From NCBI GenBank assembly GCA_018000455.1, contig JAGNJW010000003.1:124001-188000 (forward strand): DNA of 64,000 bases, written 5' to 3'. This DNA comes from Acidobacteriota bacterium (GTDB taxonomy: Bacteria; Acidobacteriota; Vicinamibacteria; Vicinamibacterales; UBA2999). Position numbers and translations under genes: made by a program. This document shows, in pieces, positions 26,127 through 34,948 of this stretch (positions are counted from its first letter, which is position 1; the number at the start of each line of letters is the position of its first letter). The notes under the pieces are model-generated. The model had not been told where the DNA came from. It saw only the letters and a program-made list of their open reading frames with translations, and searched no databases.

Positions 26127-26651
26127 ATGCGATTCCAGATCGATCACGCGCTCGCGATCCTCGATCGCACGCCCGGTGCCTTTCGGGCATTCCTCGGCGG
26201 CCTGTCATCGGCCTGGACGGCGCCCAACGAAGGCGCCGACACGTTCAGTGCCTTCGACAACGTAGGACATCTCATTCACGGTGAGCGGACCGACTGGATT
26301 CCGCGCGCCCGCATCATCCTCGCGCAGGGCGGAAATCGCACCTTCGATCCCTACGACCGCTTCGCTCAGGCGCGCGAGAGCGAGGGCAAGACGCTCATGA
26401 TGCTGCTCGACGAGTTCGCGGCGCTGCGGGCCGAGAACGTTGCCACGCTGCGCGGCTGGCACCTCACCGACGAGCAACTGGCGCTTGGCGGCGAGCACCC
26501 GGCACTCGGCACCGTGACCCTCGAGCAGCTACTTGCCACCTGGGTCGCGCACGATCTCGGACATCTGGCGCAGACCGCGCGTGTGCTCGCCAGGCAGTAT
26601 CGCGACGCCGTTGGTCCGTGGCGCGCCTACCTGCCGGTGATGGACCGCTAG
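26127..26651 (+). CDS. DinB-family putative metalloenzyme
   Basis: 174 residues; ATG preceded by GAGGGAGAGG. Four-helix-bundle DinB signature with the His triad: His48 or His51 in VGHLIHGERTDW and His143/His147 in WVAHDLGHLAQTAR. DinB-fold proteins bind a divalent metal and include thiol transferases (bacillithiol, mycothiol). The plain DinB family has no proven reaction, so none is assigned. A second, distantly similar DinB protein lies at 40788. Confidence 0.87.
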   Translation: MRFQIDHALAILDRTPGAFRAFLGGLSSAWTAPNEGADTFSAFDNVGHLIHGERTDWIPRARIILAQGGNRTFDPYDRFAQARESEGKTLMMLLDEFAALRAENVATLRGWHLTDEQLALGGEHPALGTVTLEQLLATWVAHDLGHLAQTARVLARQYRDAVGPWRAYLPVMDR

Positions 26652-26721
26652 GCGCGGTCGGCGGCGGCATACGCCGTCCGCAACGTGGACGCGCAGTTGG
26701 CCAAGCGCGTATGCTCTCGCG

Positions 26722-28107
26722 ATGCTGATCGGGGTGCTGGTCGTCTACCTGCTGGGCACGCTGGTCCTGGGCGCGCTGCTGAGCACCCGCATCAAGCGCG
26801 TCTCCGACTATCTCGTGGCCGGTCGGAGCCTCGGGTTGGCGTTGACGACGGCATCGCTTGCCGCCGTGCAGATTGGCGCCGGCGTGGTGCTGGGCGGAGC
26901 CGAAACCGGTGCCGCCAGTGGTCTGTGGCCGGGCGTATGGTACGGCCTCGGGTGCGGCGGCGGCCTCATTCTCGGGGGGCTCCTGGCCGCCGAGAAGATG
27001 CGAGCGGTTGGCGGTGTCGTGCCGATCGACTACTTCGCCGTCCGCTACGGCGAGCACCGCGGTGTGCGGACCTGGGCGTGGCTGTCGAACATCCCGAGTC
27101 TGCTCGGTATCTTCGCGGCGCAGCTCATGGCTGCAGGCTCGGTGCTCTCGCCAGCCCTCGGGGTCAGCTTCCAGACGGCCGTCTCGATCGTCGCCAGTGT
27201 CATCTTCCTGTCGAACGTCCTGAGCGGGATGTGGGGCGTGGTCTTCGCAGACTTCTTCCAGGTGTCGATCATCACGATCGGCGTGCCGCTCACGGCGCTT
27301 GCCGCGATCGGGCAGATCGACAGCGCCGCCACCATGCGGGTGCTGTCGACGCCGTTCATTCCCGACGGGATGGGATCGCGTGCCGTCTTCCTGATCACAC
27401 CGTTCCTCTTCTCGATCTCGGTCTCCTACGACGCCTTCATCCGCTATCAGTCGGCCCGCACGGGCGCCATCGCCAAGTGGGCGTGCATCCTGGCGGGCCT
27501 GCTCACGATCGTGGTGGCGTTTGCGGCGTCGCTCATTGGCGCCGCCGGTCAGCAGGCGTTTCCGGGGGTGGCGCCTGGCAAGGTGTTGACCCACGTCGTC
27601 ACGGCCACACTGCCGCCGATGGTCGCCGGCATCGTGGTGTCGGCGTTGCTCGCGGCCGCGATGTCGACCGCCAATGCGCTGCTCATCTCGCTGGCAGGCT
27701 GCTTCTCGCGTGATTTCTACAACAAGGTACTCAATCCCAGTCGCGAGCTCGACGACCTGCCCAACGCCACGCTCTACGCCCGGCTGGCCGTCACCGCGTC
27801 GCTCGTGCTCGGCGTGGGCATCGCGCTGCAGGCGCGCGGCATCCTCGACACGATCATCATCTTCACTTATCCGTACATGGCCAGCATGATGGTGCCGCTG
27901 CTCGGCGGGCTGTTGTGGCCGGGTGGCACGCGCCAGGGTGCATTCGCGGCCATGTTCGTCGGCGGTCCGATTGGTCTGGTGGCGTTCGCCGCCGGCGCAC
28001 CGGGGCCGCTCAATGGCGCCTTCAACATCGACCTCGGCCTGCTCATCGCGTTTGCTGCCTCGGCCGTCGTCTACGTCGGGGTGAGCGTGGCGACCAGGCG
28101 CGGCTGA
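26722..28107 (+). CDS. Sodium:solute symporter (SSS family)
   Basis: 461 residues with about 13 hydrophobic helices. SSS features: RVSDYLVAGRSLGLALTTAS at the first helices, GAETGAASGLWPGVWYGLGC, and the STANALLISLAGCFSRDFYN segment of the conserved Na+-binding helix. SSS proteins couple Na+ entry to uptake of sugars, amino acids, vitamins or carboxylates; the substrate is not predictable. The gene ends at a hairpin (28112-28151) that faces the convergent ferredoxin gene. Confidence 0.88.
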   Translation: MLIGVLVVYLLGTLVLGALLSTRIKRVSDYLVAGRSLGLALTTASLAAVQIGAGVVLGGAETGAASGLWPGVWYGLGCGGGLILGGLLAAEKMRAVGGVVPIDYFAVRYGEHRGVRTWAWLSNIPSLLGIFAAQLMAAGSVLSPALGVSFQTAVSIVASVIFLSNVLSGMWGVVFADFFQVSIITIGVPLTALAAIGQIDSAATMRVLSTPFIPDGMGSRAVFLITPFLFSISVSYDAFIRYQSARTGAIAKWACILAGLLTIVVAFAASLIGAAGQQAFPGVAPGKVLTHVVTATLPPMVAGIVVSALLAAAMSTANALLISLAGCFSRDFYNKVLNPSRELDDLPNATLYARLAVTASLVLGVGIALQARGILDTIIIFTYPYMASMMVPLLGGLLWPGGTRQGAFAAMFVGGPIGLVAFAAGAPGPLNGAFNIDLGLLIAFAASAVVYVGVSVATRRG

Positions 28108-28111
28108 CGAC

Positions 28112-28151
28112 GCCCGGGCCGGGCAGTGGCGGCAGGCTGCCACACCCGGGC
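28112..28151. terminator. Hairpin between convergent genes
   Basis: GCCCGGG (28112-28118) pairs with CCCGGGC (28145-28151), and inside it GTGGC (28126-28130) pairs with GCCAC (28139-28143). It fills the 48-bp gap between the symporter and the ferredoxin stop codons. There is no T-run, so any role as a bidirectional terminator is inferred from position. Confidence 0.45.
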
Positions 28152-28155
28152 CCCG

Positions 28156-28449
28156 CTATGTGTCGTTGGGTGGTCCCAGTGCCGCGCGGGGCTTCCAGTT
28201 CACGCGCATGGCCGGCGGCCGGTTCAGGCGGATAGCGCCCGGCTCGGGGCAGCCGTCGACGCAGCTGCCCTCGTACCAGCACTCGCCCGGATACAGCACG
28301 TGCGGCGGTCCGCCCTTGTCGTGATTGGGCAGGAAGAGGTCGACCGGGCACACGTGCAGGCACAGGTTGCAGCCGGTGCACAGCTCGGCAACGATCGTGA
28401 TCGGATCGACGATCGCCTGATCCGCGATGGCCAGTACTGTGGCGCTCAT
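28156..28449 (-). CDS. Ferredoxin-like 4Fe-4S protein (AprB-like partner)
   Basis: 97 residues from ATG at 28449, whose ATGA overlaps the stop of the flavoprotein gene. Cluster I ligands are CTGCNLCLHVCP (CxxCxxCxxxCP) near residues 24-35. A second set lies around CWYEGSCVDGCPEPGAI, the irregular spacing seen in adenylylsulfate reductase beta subunits and related ferredoxins. It lacks the longer C-terminal tail of true AprB. It should carry electrons to or from the adjacent flavoprotein in the cytoplasm. Confidence 0.85.
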   Translation of the reverse strand: MSATVLAIADQAIVDPITIVAELCTGCNLCLHVCPVDLFLPNHDKGGPPHVLYPGECWYEGSCVDGCPEPGAIRLNRPPAMRVNWKPRAALGPPNDT

Positions 28450-30413
28450 CGCGTCCTCCGCTCGTCGATGTAGCCGGCGTTCAGCCGCTCGTAGTTGGTG
28501 GCGAGGTCGCCATAGTAGTCGAGCGGCAGCGAACCCACGCGCACCCCCGAGGCGTCGCGTTCCACGGTGATGAACTTGCACCAATCGGGCGGGTCCATCG
28601 CCGGGTAGTCGAGGCGCTCGAACATCAACTGCTTCGAGCTGGCCTTTCTGGCGAGGCACGACTGGATGACGAGCTCGGCATTGGTGAGCACGTTGAGCGT
28701 TTCCTGGGCGCGCAGCAGGTCGTGCGGATTGCGGGCGACGAGCGACCGGGCCTCGTTGGTACGCAGCTCCTCGATGCCGCGCAGGCCTTCCTGCAGCAGG
28801 TCGTCGCTCTTGACCGCCCCGCAGTAGTTCTGCATCACGCGCGTGATGGCCTCGGCCAGTGCCTGCCAGCTCACGCCGTGACGGCGCTGCAGCGGCTCGT
28901 AGAGGCGGGCGCGTTCGCTGGCCACCTGGGCGTCGTCGACGGTCACGTCGCCGTGCCTGGCGGCATACGCCGCGGCCTGGCGGCCGGCGTAGTGGCCCGT
29001 GGCCGCCGCATGGCCGACACAGTCGGAGGCGAAGAGGACGTCGCCGGCAGCGAAGAGCCCTTCGAGGTTGGTCATGAGGCGCCAGTCGTTCACCATTCCG
29101 CCCGGGATGCCGAAGAACTGCCGTTCCTGCGGCAGGAACTGACCGGAGCGCCAGCCGTCGCCGTAGCTCTGCAGCACGTGACGCGACGGATCGAAGCCGG
29201 CGGCGTTGTACTCGCCGTAGACCGGTGTCTTCGTCTTGCCTTCGTTGCCGACCATCATGCCCCAGATGACCTTGCGCTCCATCGGCGGCATGTCGGTGAG
29301 ATCGGCGTAGAACGGCAGCTTGAAGCCGCGCTTCACGGCCTCGTCGACCGCCAGCGTTTCCGGACCCTGGAACTCGTAGAAGGGGAAGTCGGGCTCGCCG
29401 CCGCCCTTCATGTAGAACTTCTGGTCGGCCGCCGGGCGGTAGCGATCGGAGACCGACGCCAGTTCTCGCCCGTCGCGATCGAGCCACGGGATACGGCGGC
29501 CGGTGGCATCCACCATCGTGCAGGCGTACCAGGTGTTGTGGTTGTTGCCAGTGCTGTAGGGCGGGAAGCTGCGCAGGCCCGACCACTCGCCGCGCAGCGA
29601 CTTCTCGAGCATGGTGAACTGCCCGCCGACGCGCCAGGCCATGGCGTGGCCATCGCCGGTGCACTGCGGCGGCCGGAATTCCGAGATGCCGGTGGCGCCC
29701 GGGGCGAACAGCCACAGCCTGGTCGGTCGTGACATGCAGAACACGACCGTCTTCGCCCGGCACACGGTGAACTTGCCCGTGCGGCCGTTGATGGCTACGG
29801 CTCCCACCACCCGTCTACCGATCTTTCCGTCTTCGGTCAGGAGACCCGCGCCCATCGTGCGATCGATGACCTGCGCCTTGAGAATCTTGGCGCCGCGGTA
29901 CATCGCGCGCTTGAAGGTGGTGCCCCAGACGCGCAGCGTGAAGCGGTTCACGTAGTCGTAGGCGAACATGAACTTCGTGGCGTCGTCGCGGAAGTCGGCG
30001 CCCTTGAACTCGTCGTCGGTGTCGCGGATCTTGGCGCCGTACTTCTCGAGGTCGAGCAGCCGGTCGTAACCCTCGCGCGCTTCGATGTAGTGCGAGATGC
30101 CGTTGTTGTAACCGTGATGCATCCGCACCATGGCGTCGGCCAGTTCTTCGGGCGTGACCAGCGAACACGGGTTGGTGGCCGCCATCTCCCAGTGATCGCA
30201 GCCCGAGCCCATGGCGCCGCTGGTCATGGTGGCGGCCTTTTCCCACATGATGACCCGGGCCCCGCGGCTGGCCGCGCCCATCGCCGCAAAACAACCGGAC
30301 GCACCGCCGCCGATGACCAGCACGTCGGCGTCCTGATACTCCGTCTTGTCGTACTCGACGGGATAGGGCCACGGAATCGGGCCAAGAGGCGTCTCGCCAG
30401 CCATTGGGAACAT
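28446..30413 (-). CDS. FAD-dependent oxidoreductase of the AprA / fumarate reductase flavoprotein type
   Basis: 655 residues; an in-frame ATG nine bases inside the first is an alternative start and neither has a good ribosome site. FAD-binding Rossmann motif DVLVIGGGASGCFAAMGAAS at about 30-50, with the GSGCDHWEMAA and CTGDGHAMAWRVGG segments (the latter corresponding to the TGDG of SdhA/AprA), and the second FAD motif LEGLFAAGDVLFASDCVGHA. The C-terminal helical domain is of succinate-dehydrogenase type. Coupling to a two-cluster ferredoxin suggests an AprAB-like soluble oxidoreductase. No sat, qmo or dsr genes are near, so dissimilatory sulfur metabolism is not supported and the substrate is open. 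Confidence 0.82.
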   Translation of the reverse strand: MFPMAGETPLGPIPWPYPVEYDKTEYQDADVLVIGGGASGCFAAMGAASRGARVIMWEKAATMTSGAMGSGCDHWEMAATNPCSLVTPEELADAMVRMHHGYNNGISHYIEAREGYDRLLDLEKYGAKIRDTDDEFKGADFRDDATKFMFAYDYVNRFTLRVWGTTFKRAMYRGAKILKAQVIDRTMGAGLLTEDGKIGRRVVGAVAINGRTGKFTVCRAKTVVFCMSRPTRLWLFAPGATGISEFRPPQCTGDGHAMAWRVGGQFTMLEKSLRGEWSGLRSFPPYSTGNNHNTWYACTMVDATGRRIPWLDRDGRELASVSDRYRPAADQKFYMKGGGEPDFPFYEFQGPETLAVDEAVKRGFKLPFYADLTDMPPMERKVIWGMMVGNEGKTKTPVYGEYNAAGFDPSRHVLQSYGDGWRSGQFLPQERQFFGIPGGMVNDWRLMTNLEGLFAAGDVLFASDCVGHAAATGHYAGRQAAAYAARHGDVTVDDAQVASERARLYEPLQRRHGVSWQALAEAITRVMQNYCGAVKSDDLLQEGLRGIEELRTNEARSLVARNPHDLLRAQETLNVLTNAELVIQSCLARKASSKQLMFERLDYPAMDPPDWCKFITVERDASGVRVGSLPLDYYGDLATNYERLNAGYIDERRTR

Positions 30414-30484
30414 TCTATGATGTGAGCACCGATGCCCGTGCCTTGGTCGACCGTGCGCGCGGCACCCGGCGGGAGCCTGGGGCG

Positions 30485-30841
30485 ATGATCTACGAGAAGC
30501 GTCACCACCGGCCGCTCAGCACCCAGCGGTTCGTGTCCCGGATGCTCAACCACGCCGTCGCTGCCCTGGGCGTGGTCGTCGGGTCGTTGCTCATCGGCAT
30601 GGCCGGCTACGAGTACTTCGAGGGTCTGGCCTGGCGCGACGCCTTCCTCAATGCCGCCATGCTGCTCGGCGGCATGGGGCCAGTGGATGCACCAAGGACC
30701 GATGGCGGCAAGCTCTTTGCCGGTGTCTACGCGCTGTACGCCGGGCTGGCCTTCGTCGTGCTGGCGGGACTGCTGGTCGCGCCATTCCTCCACCGCCTGC
30801 TGCACAAGTTCCACTGGGAATCAGACGGAGACTCCCGATGA
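30485..30841 (+). CDS. Small two-helix membrane protein, channel-like
   Basis: 118 residues from ATG at 30485 (MIYEKRHH), preceded by GGGAG; the frame is open upstream but starts inside the divergent flavoprotein promoter region. Two transmembrane helices (HAVAALGVVVGSLLIGMAGY and YALYAGLAFVVLAGLLVAPF) flank a short re-entrant-looking segment with MLLGGMGPVDAP. This resembles the architecture of two-helix ion channels, but the potassium filter TVGYG is absent. Conserved hypothetical in related bacteria to my recollection. The stop overlaps the SDR start (ATGA). Confidence 0.7.
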   Translation: MIYEKRHHRPLSTQRFVSRMLNHAVAALGVVVGSLLIGMAGYEYFEGLAWRDAFLNAAMLLGGMGPVDAPRTDGGKLFAGVYALYAGLAFVVLAGLLVAPFLHRLLHKFHWESDGDSR

Positions 30842-31584
30842 AGCGCGTCCTGCTCATCACCGGCGCCAGCCGCGGCATCGGCGCCGCAACCGCCCGCCTG
30901 GCTTCCTCGCGCGGCTACGCCGTGGGCGTGAACTACCGGACCAACCGCGCGGCCGCCGACGAGGTGGTGGGCGCCATTACCGCGGCCGGTGGCACGGCCG
31001 TGGCGCTCGCCGGAGATGTCGCCGTCGACGACGACGTCGTCAGGATGTTCGCAAGGTGCGAGGCGGCGCTCGGGCCCATCACCGCCCTGGTCAACAATGC
31101 CGGCGTGGTCGACATGAAGGCGCGGGTCGACGAGATGCCGGCCGCCCGCCTGCACCGCATGTTCGCCATCAACGTCGTCGGCACGATGCTCTGCGCGCGC
31201 GAGGCCGTGCGCCGTATGTCGACCAGGCATGGCGGCCGGGGCGGCGCCATCGTCAACGTCTCGTCGGTCGCGGCGCGAATCGGCTCACCCGGCGAGTACG
31301 TGGACTACGCCGCCGCCAAAGGCGCGGTGGACGTCTTCACGATGGGTCTCGCCAAGGAAGTCGCGACCGAGGGTATCCGGGTGAACGCGGTCAGGCCCGG
31401 CATCGTTCGCACCGAGATCCACGCCAGCGGCGGCCAGCCCGATCGCCTCGAGCGCATCGCGCCGCTCGTGCCGATGCTGCGCCCGGGCGAGCCGGAGGAA
31501 ATCGCCGGCGCGATCCTGTGGCTGCTCTCGGACGAGGCGTCCTATACGACGGGCGCGCTCGTCGACATCGCCGGCGGGCGGTAG
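30838..31584 (+). CDS. SDR-family oxidoreductase (FabG-like)
   Basis: 248 residues, translationally coupled to the membrane protein. Classical short-chain dehydrogenase: nucleotide motif TGASRGIG at 8-15, NNAG at 87-90, catalytic Ser142/143, Tyr157 and Lys161 (YAAAK), and the late RPGIVRTEIH segment. Asn34 and Arg37 after the second strand favour NADP(H). Substrate unknown; such enzymes are often annotated as sugar dehydrogenases or 3-oxoacyl-ACP reductases. Confidence 0.9.
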   Translation: MKRVLLITGASRGIGAATARLASSRGYAVGVNYRTNRAAADEVVGAITAAGGTAVALAGDVAVDDDVVRMFARCEAALGPITALVNNAGVVDMKARVDEMPAARLHRMFAINVVGTMLCAREAVRRMSTRHGGRGGAIVNVSSVAARIGSPGEYVDYAAAKGAVDVFTMGLAKEVATEGIRVNAVRPGIVRTEIHASGGQPDRLERIAPLVPMLRPGEPEEIAGAILWLLSDEASYTTGALVDIAGGR

Positions 31585-31610
31585 TCCAGCATCCCTGTCG
31601 GGGCAGAAGT

Positions 31611-31641
31611 CTGGTCCGACCCAGTCTGGGGCCAGGCCCCA
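31611..31641. terminator. Paired hairpins between convergent genes
   Basis: CTGG-TCCGAC-CCAG (31611-31624) is followed by the palindrome TGGGGCC-A-GGCCCCA (31627-31641). Both sit in the 72-bp gap between the SDR stop and the ADOP permease stop. Position suggests a bidirectional terminator or a repeat-derived palindrome; no T-run is present. Confidence 0.4.
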
Positions 31642-31656
31642 AGCAACTGGCGTTGC

Positions 31657-34101
31657 CTATTCCGAGCGCAGCGCTTGCGCCACGTCGACCCGGGCCGCCC
31701 GCGAGGCAGGCACGAGCGACGCCGCCACGGCGGCCAGCGCCAGCAGCGCGGCGGCCGCAGCCGTGGCCCCGACGCCCGGCAGGCGCACCTCGGTCAGGAA
31801 GCCGCCGACGATGCGGGTCAGCAGGAATCCGCCCAGCACGCCGGCCACGATGCCGCCGGCGGCAATGACGGCGCCTTCGTTGAGGATGCCGGTCAGCAGG
31901 TGCCGCGGCGCCGAGCCAATCGCCAGGCGGATGCCGAACTCCCGCGTGCGCGCGCTCACCGAGAAGGCCAGCACGCCGGCCACGCCGACGACCGCGATGA
32001 GGAGCGCAACGCCCGAGAAGCCGCCGAAGACGAAGGCGTTCAGCCTGGTGGGCGCCAGCACTTCGGCGCGGATGTCATCCATCGACGCGGCGCGTTCGAC
32101 CGGCTGGTCGGCCGACAGGCTCTGCACGATCTTGGTGATGGGCGTGATGAGCAGGTAGGGGTCGGTCTTCGCGTGCACGAAGATCCGCCCGCCGTGCATC
32201 TCCTGCTCGAACGGGTGGTAGACGGTCATGGTCGGTTCGGGCACGACGTTGACGTCGTCGAGGTCGGCGGCCACGCCGACGATCCGGCGGCCGTTCTTGC
32301 TCACGCCAATGAAGTCGGTCACCGGATCGGTCCACATGAGCGTGCGGTTGACGGCGTCCTGGCCGGGGAACATGCGGCGCGCCAGGCTCTCGCTGACGAT
32401 CACTACCTTCTCGCCGTCGCGCCGGTCGCGCTCGTCGAAGTCGCGTCCGGCCACGACCGGTACGCCGAGTGATTCGAAAAAGCCCGGCGACACGGTGCGG
32501 AACTGGGCCCGCGGATCCTCTTCGCCGTTGGCCTTGGCGTAGCCCTCGACGGTGAACTGGGCGGCGAAGAAGCCGGGATCGCGCCACGGCACGACCGTGC
32601 CCAGCGATACCCGCTCCACTTCCGGCAGCTCGCCCACGCGGCGCAGCACCTCACGGTAGAAGTCGTTCAGCTCTTCGGGCTTGCGCGTGAAGGAGACCAC
32701 CGGCACGTTGACCGCCAGCACGTTGCCGCCCCGGATGCCCGTCTGCGTGCGCTGCAGATCGATGAGTGTCGTCAGCAGCATGCCGGCGCCGGCCAGCAGC
32801 ACGAACGAGGCGGCGATCTGCGCCACGGCGAACAGGCGGAGGCGCCGGTTGGTGCCGGGCGTGATGCGGATGTTGCCGGCCGACAGACCCGGGCCGGTGG
32901 CGGCATCCGCCGTTGGCAGGCGCGGCACAAACGCCAGCCCCACGGCGGCGACGACGGCCAGCAGTGCGCCCACCCAGAGCAGCGTCGAGTCGACGGTCAC
33001 TTCCGTTGCGCGAATCGAGAAGCGCGAGGCGTAGCGCGCCAGCACGCTCACCATCGGCCGCGCCACGAGCACGCCGAGCACCGCCCCAGACACGCACAAG
33101 ACGAGGCTTTCGGCCAGCAGCGTGCGCCGGAGCGCGCCGGCACTGGCGCCGAGCGCCGCCCGCACGGCCAGCTCGCCTTCGCGACGCACCGAGCGGGCCA
33201 GAATCAGGTTGGCCACGTTCGAACAGGCCACGATGAAGACCAGCGCCGAGGCGGCCAGCAGCACCAGCAGGATGGTGCGCGCCGGCGACACGATCTGGTC
33301 GCGCAACGTCACCGCGTCGATCGTGAAGTTGGCGTTGGCCGGATACGCTTCCGCGTGCTCGGCGCGGATGGCGCCGTGCGCGGCCTGCAATTCCGCGCGT
33401 GCCGTCTCGACCGTCTCGCCGGGGGCCAGGCGGCCGAAGAGCTCCGTCATGCGGTGCACGCGACCGTCGACCATCGTGGCGTCGAGGTGATGCGGGCTGG
33501 TCACGACGTTGGCGATGATCTCGGTTTCGGTCGGGTACGGCACGGAGGGTTCGAGCACGCCGACGATGGTGGCGGCGCGATCGCTCAGCCGTACCGTCTT
33601 GCCGACCACGTTCGGATCTGACTGGAAGGCGGTGGTCCAGAAGCGATGGGTGAGCACGGCGGCGCCGGCCGCACCGGGGCCGTCATCGGCCGGGCCGAGC
33701 AGGCGTCCAACCACCGGCCGGAGGCCCATCACCTCGAAGTACGAGCCGCCGACGACGCCGGCGCGCACGACCCTGGGCTCGCCGAGGCCGACCATCGTGA
33801 ACTCGATGGTGGAGAAGTCGCCGAAGGCCGAGAGCGTCTTGACACGACCCTTGAGGTCGCGCAGCTCGGGCACCGAGAAGTTCGCGTTCTCGGCGCCGAT
33901 GCCGCGCGCGCTCTGCCTGATGTAGATGAGCGTGTCCTGGTCGCGGTTGACCAGCGGCCTGAGCAGCACGCCACGCACGACGCTGAAGATGGCGGCGTTG
34001 GCGCCGATGCCGAGCGCCAGCGTCAGAATGACCGTGACAGAGAGGCCCTTGGCGCGGACGAGGGAGCGGACGGCGTGGCGCAGATCGGGCAAGAAGCTCA
34101 T
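31657..34101 (-). CDS. ADOP-type ABC transporter permease (MacB-like, duplicated)
   Basis: 814 residues from ATG at 34101 (MSFLPDLRHAVRSLVRAKGL), with GAGAG upstream. The chain is a fused pair of MacB-type permease halves: helix 1 (VTVILTLALGIGANAAIFSV), a large periplasmic MacB_PCD domain (about 55-235), FtsX helices with LVFIVACSNVANLILARSVR and AVRAALGAS, a second helix and periplasmic domain (about 425-640), and final FtsX helices with SARTREFGIRLAIGS, ending RVDVAQALR. This is the 'acidobacterial duplicated orphan permease' architecture. No ATPase gene is adjacent, as usual for the group; the cargo and energising partner are unknown. Confidence 0.93.
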   Translation of the reverse strand: MSFLPDLRHAVRSLVRAKGLSVTVILTLALGIGANAAIFSVVRGVLLRPLVNRDQDTLIYIRQSARGIGAENANFSVPELRDLKGRVKTLSAFGDFSTIEFTMVGLGEPRVVRAGVVGGSYFEVMGLRPVVGRLLGPADDGPGAAGAAVLTHRFWTTAFQSDPNVVGKTVRLSDRAATIVGVLEPSVPYPTETEIIANVVTSPHHLDATMVDGRVHRMTELFGRLAPGETVETARAELQAAHGAIRAEHAEAYPANANFTIDAVTLRDQIVSPARTILLVLLAASALVFIVACSNVANLILARSVRREGELAVRAALGASAGALRRTLLAESLVLCVSGAVLGVLVARPMVSVLARYASRFSIRATEVTVDSTLLWVGALLAVVAAVGLAFVPRLPTADAATGPGLSAGNIRITPGTNRRLRLFAVAQIAASFVLLAGAGMLLTTLIDLQRTQTGIRGGNVLAVNVPVVSFTRKPEELNDFYREVLRRVGELPEVERVSLGTVVPWRDPGFFAAQFTVEGYAKANGEEDPRAQFRTVSPGFFESLGVPVVAGRDFDERDRRDGEKVVIVSESLARRMFPGQDAVNRTLMWTDPVTDFIGVSKNGRRIVGVAADLDDVNVVPEPTMTVYHPFEQEMHGGRIFVHAKTDPYLLITPITKIVQSLSADQPVERAASMDDIRAEVLAPTRLNAFVFGGFSGVALLIAVVGVAGVLAFSVSARTREFGIRLAIGSAPRHLLTGILNEGAVIAAGGIVAGVLGGFLLTRIVGGFLTEVRLPGVGATAAAAALLALAAVAASLVPASRAARVDVAQALRSE

Positions 34102-34295
34102 GAGGTGCTCTCGATAGCGGGGCTCGGGGCCCGAAACAGGAACTTTGCCATATCGTCGAACGGGCCGTCGGGAATTCGACGGCCTGGGCACGGTTCGTCC
34201 CAGCAGGATGGGTGCCGGCACCGGCACCGGCCACGGGCGCGTCCTCGTCGCCGCCCTCGCCGGCCCGGCGGGAAGACGGGCTACGATGCCCATTC

Positions 34296-34850
34296 GTGGA
34301 CGCCAACTCGCAGCAACTCGACGAGCTCCTGCGGCAGGCCGCAGAGGCACGCAGAGCGGCGCGGCCCGAGGATGCCCGGCTGCATCTCATCGCTGCCGCG
34401 GCCACCGCGCGGTCGACCGGGCACGGCCGCGCCCTCGTCGCCGCCCTCGCCGGCCTGGCCCAGCTGCTCCGCGACGCCGGCGACGCCGCCGGCGCCGTGC
34501 CGCTGCTCGAAGAGGCGGTGACACACGGCCAGCAACTGCAGGATCCACACGCGCTCGCCCACGCGCTCCGCCACCTCGGGGAGCTGCATCTCGAACTAGG
34601 CCACGTCGAGCGCGCGCAGCAGCACCTGCGCGAGGCCTTGGATCTCTATCGGGTGCAGCCAGCGACGGCGCCCCTCGACCTCGCCAATGCCGTGCGGCCG
34701 CTGGCCATCTGTCTCGAGTGTCAGGGGGCGGACGACCAGGCCCGCATGCTGTGGGGCGAGGCCCACGACCTTTATGCTGGCCTGGGCATCGACGCCGGCG
34801 TCACCGAGTGCTCGGCCGGCGTGGCGCGCCTCACCACGCGCCCGGTCTGA
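34296..34850 (+). CDS. Small TPR-repeat protein
   Basis: 184 residues if translation begins at GTG 34296 (MDANSQQLDELLRQAAEAR); an in-frame ATG at 34212 would add 28 low-complexity residues. At least three TPR-like helix pairs are seen: RALVAALAGLAQLLRDAGDA, HALAHALRHLGELHLELGHV and LAICLECQGADDQARMLWGE. No signal peptide, so cytoplasmic, likely a protein-interaction scaffold. The preceding DNA (34243-34264) contains a 22-base exact copy of part of this gene (34433-34454). Confidence 0.75.
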   Translation: MDANSQQLDELLRQAAEARRAARPEDARLHLIAAAATARSTGHGRALVAALAGLAQLLRDAGDAAGAVPLLEEAVTHGQQLQDPHALAHALRHLGELHLELGHVERAQQHLREALDLYRVQPATAPLDLANAVRPLAICLECQGADDQARMLWGEAHDLYAGLGIDAGVTECSAGVARLTTRPV

Positions 34851-34874
34851 CGCCGCGCCCGCCCGATACGTCAT

Positions 34875-34902
34875 ACGCCGGGAGGCGCGTGCCCCCCGGC
34901 GT
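34875..34902. terminator. Hairpin between convergent genes
   Basis: ACGCCGGGAGG (34875-34885) pairs with CCCCCCGGCGT (34892-34902) with one A-C mismatch and a six-base loop. It lies between the stop of the TPR gene (34850) and the stop of the BNR protein gene (34949). A role as bidirectional terminator is inferred from stem strength and position; no T-run follows. Confidence 0.5.
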
Positions 34903-34948
34903 CTGCCGTCAACGTCTGCCCGGCCCCGCGCCAGGCGGTCGCGCCGTG

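Noticed and set aside
26464..28143. Minus-strand open frame of 559 codons
   Set aside because: His/Arg/Gln-rich antisense shadow of the sodium:solute symporter.
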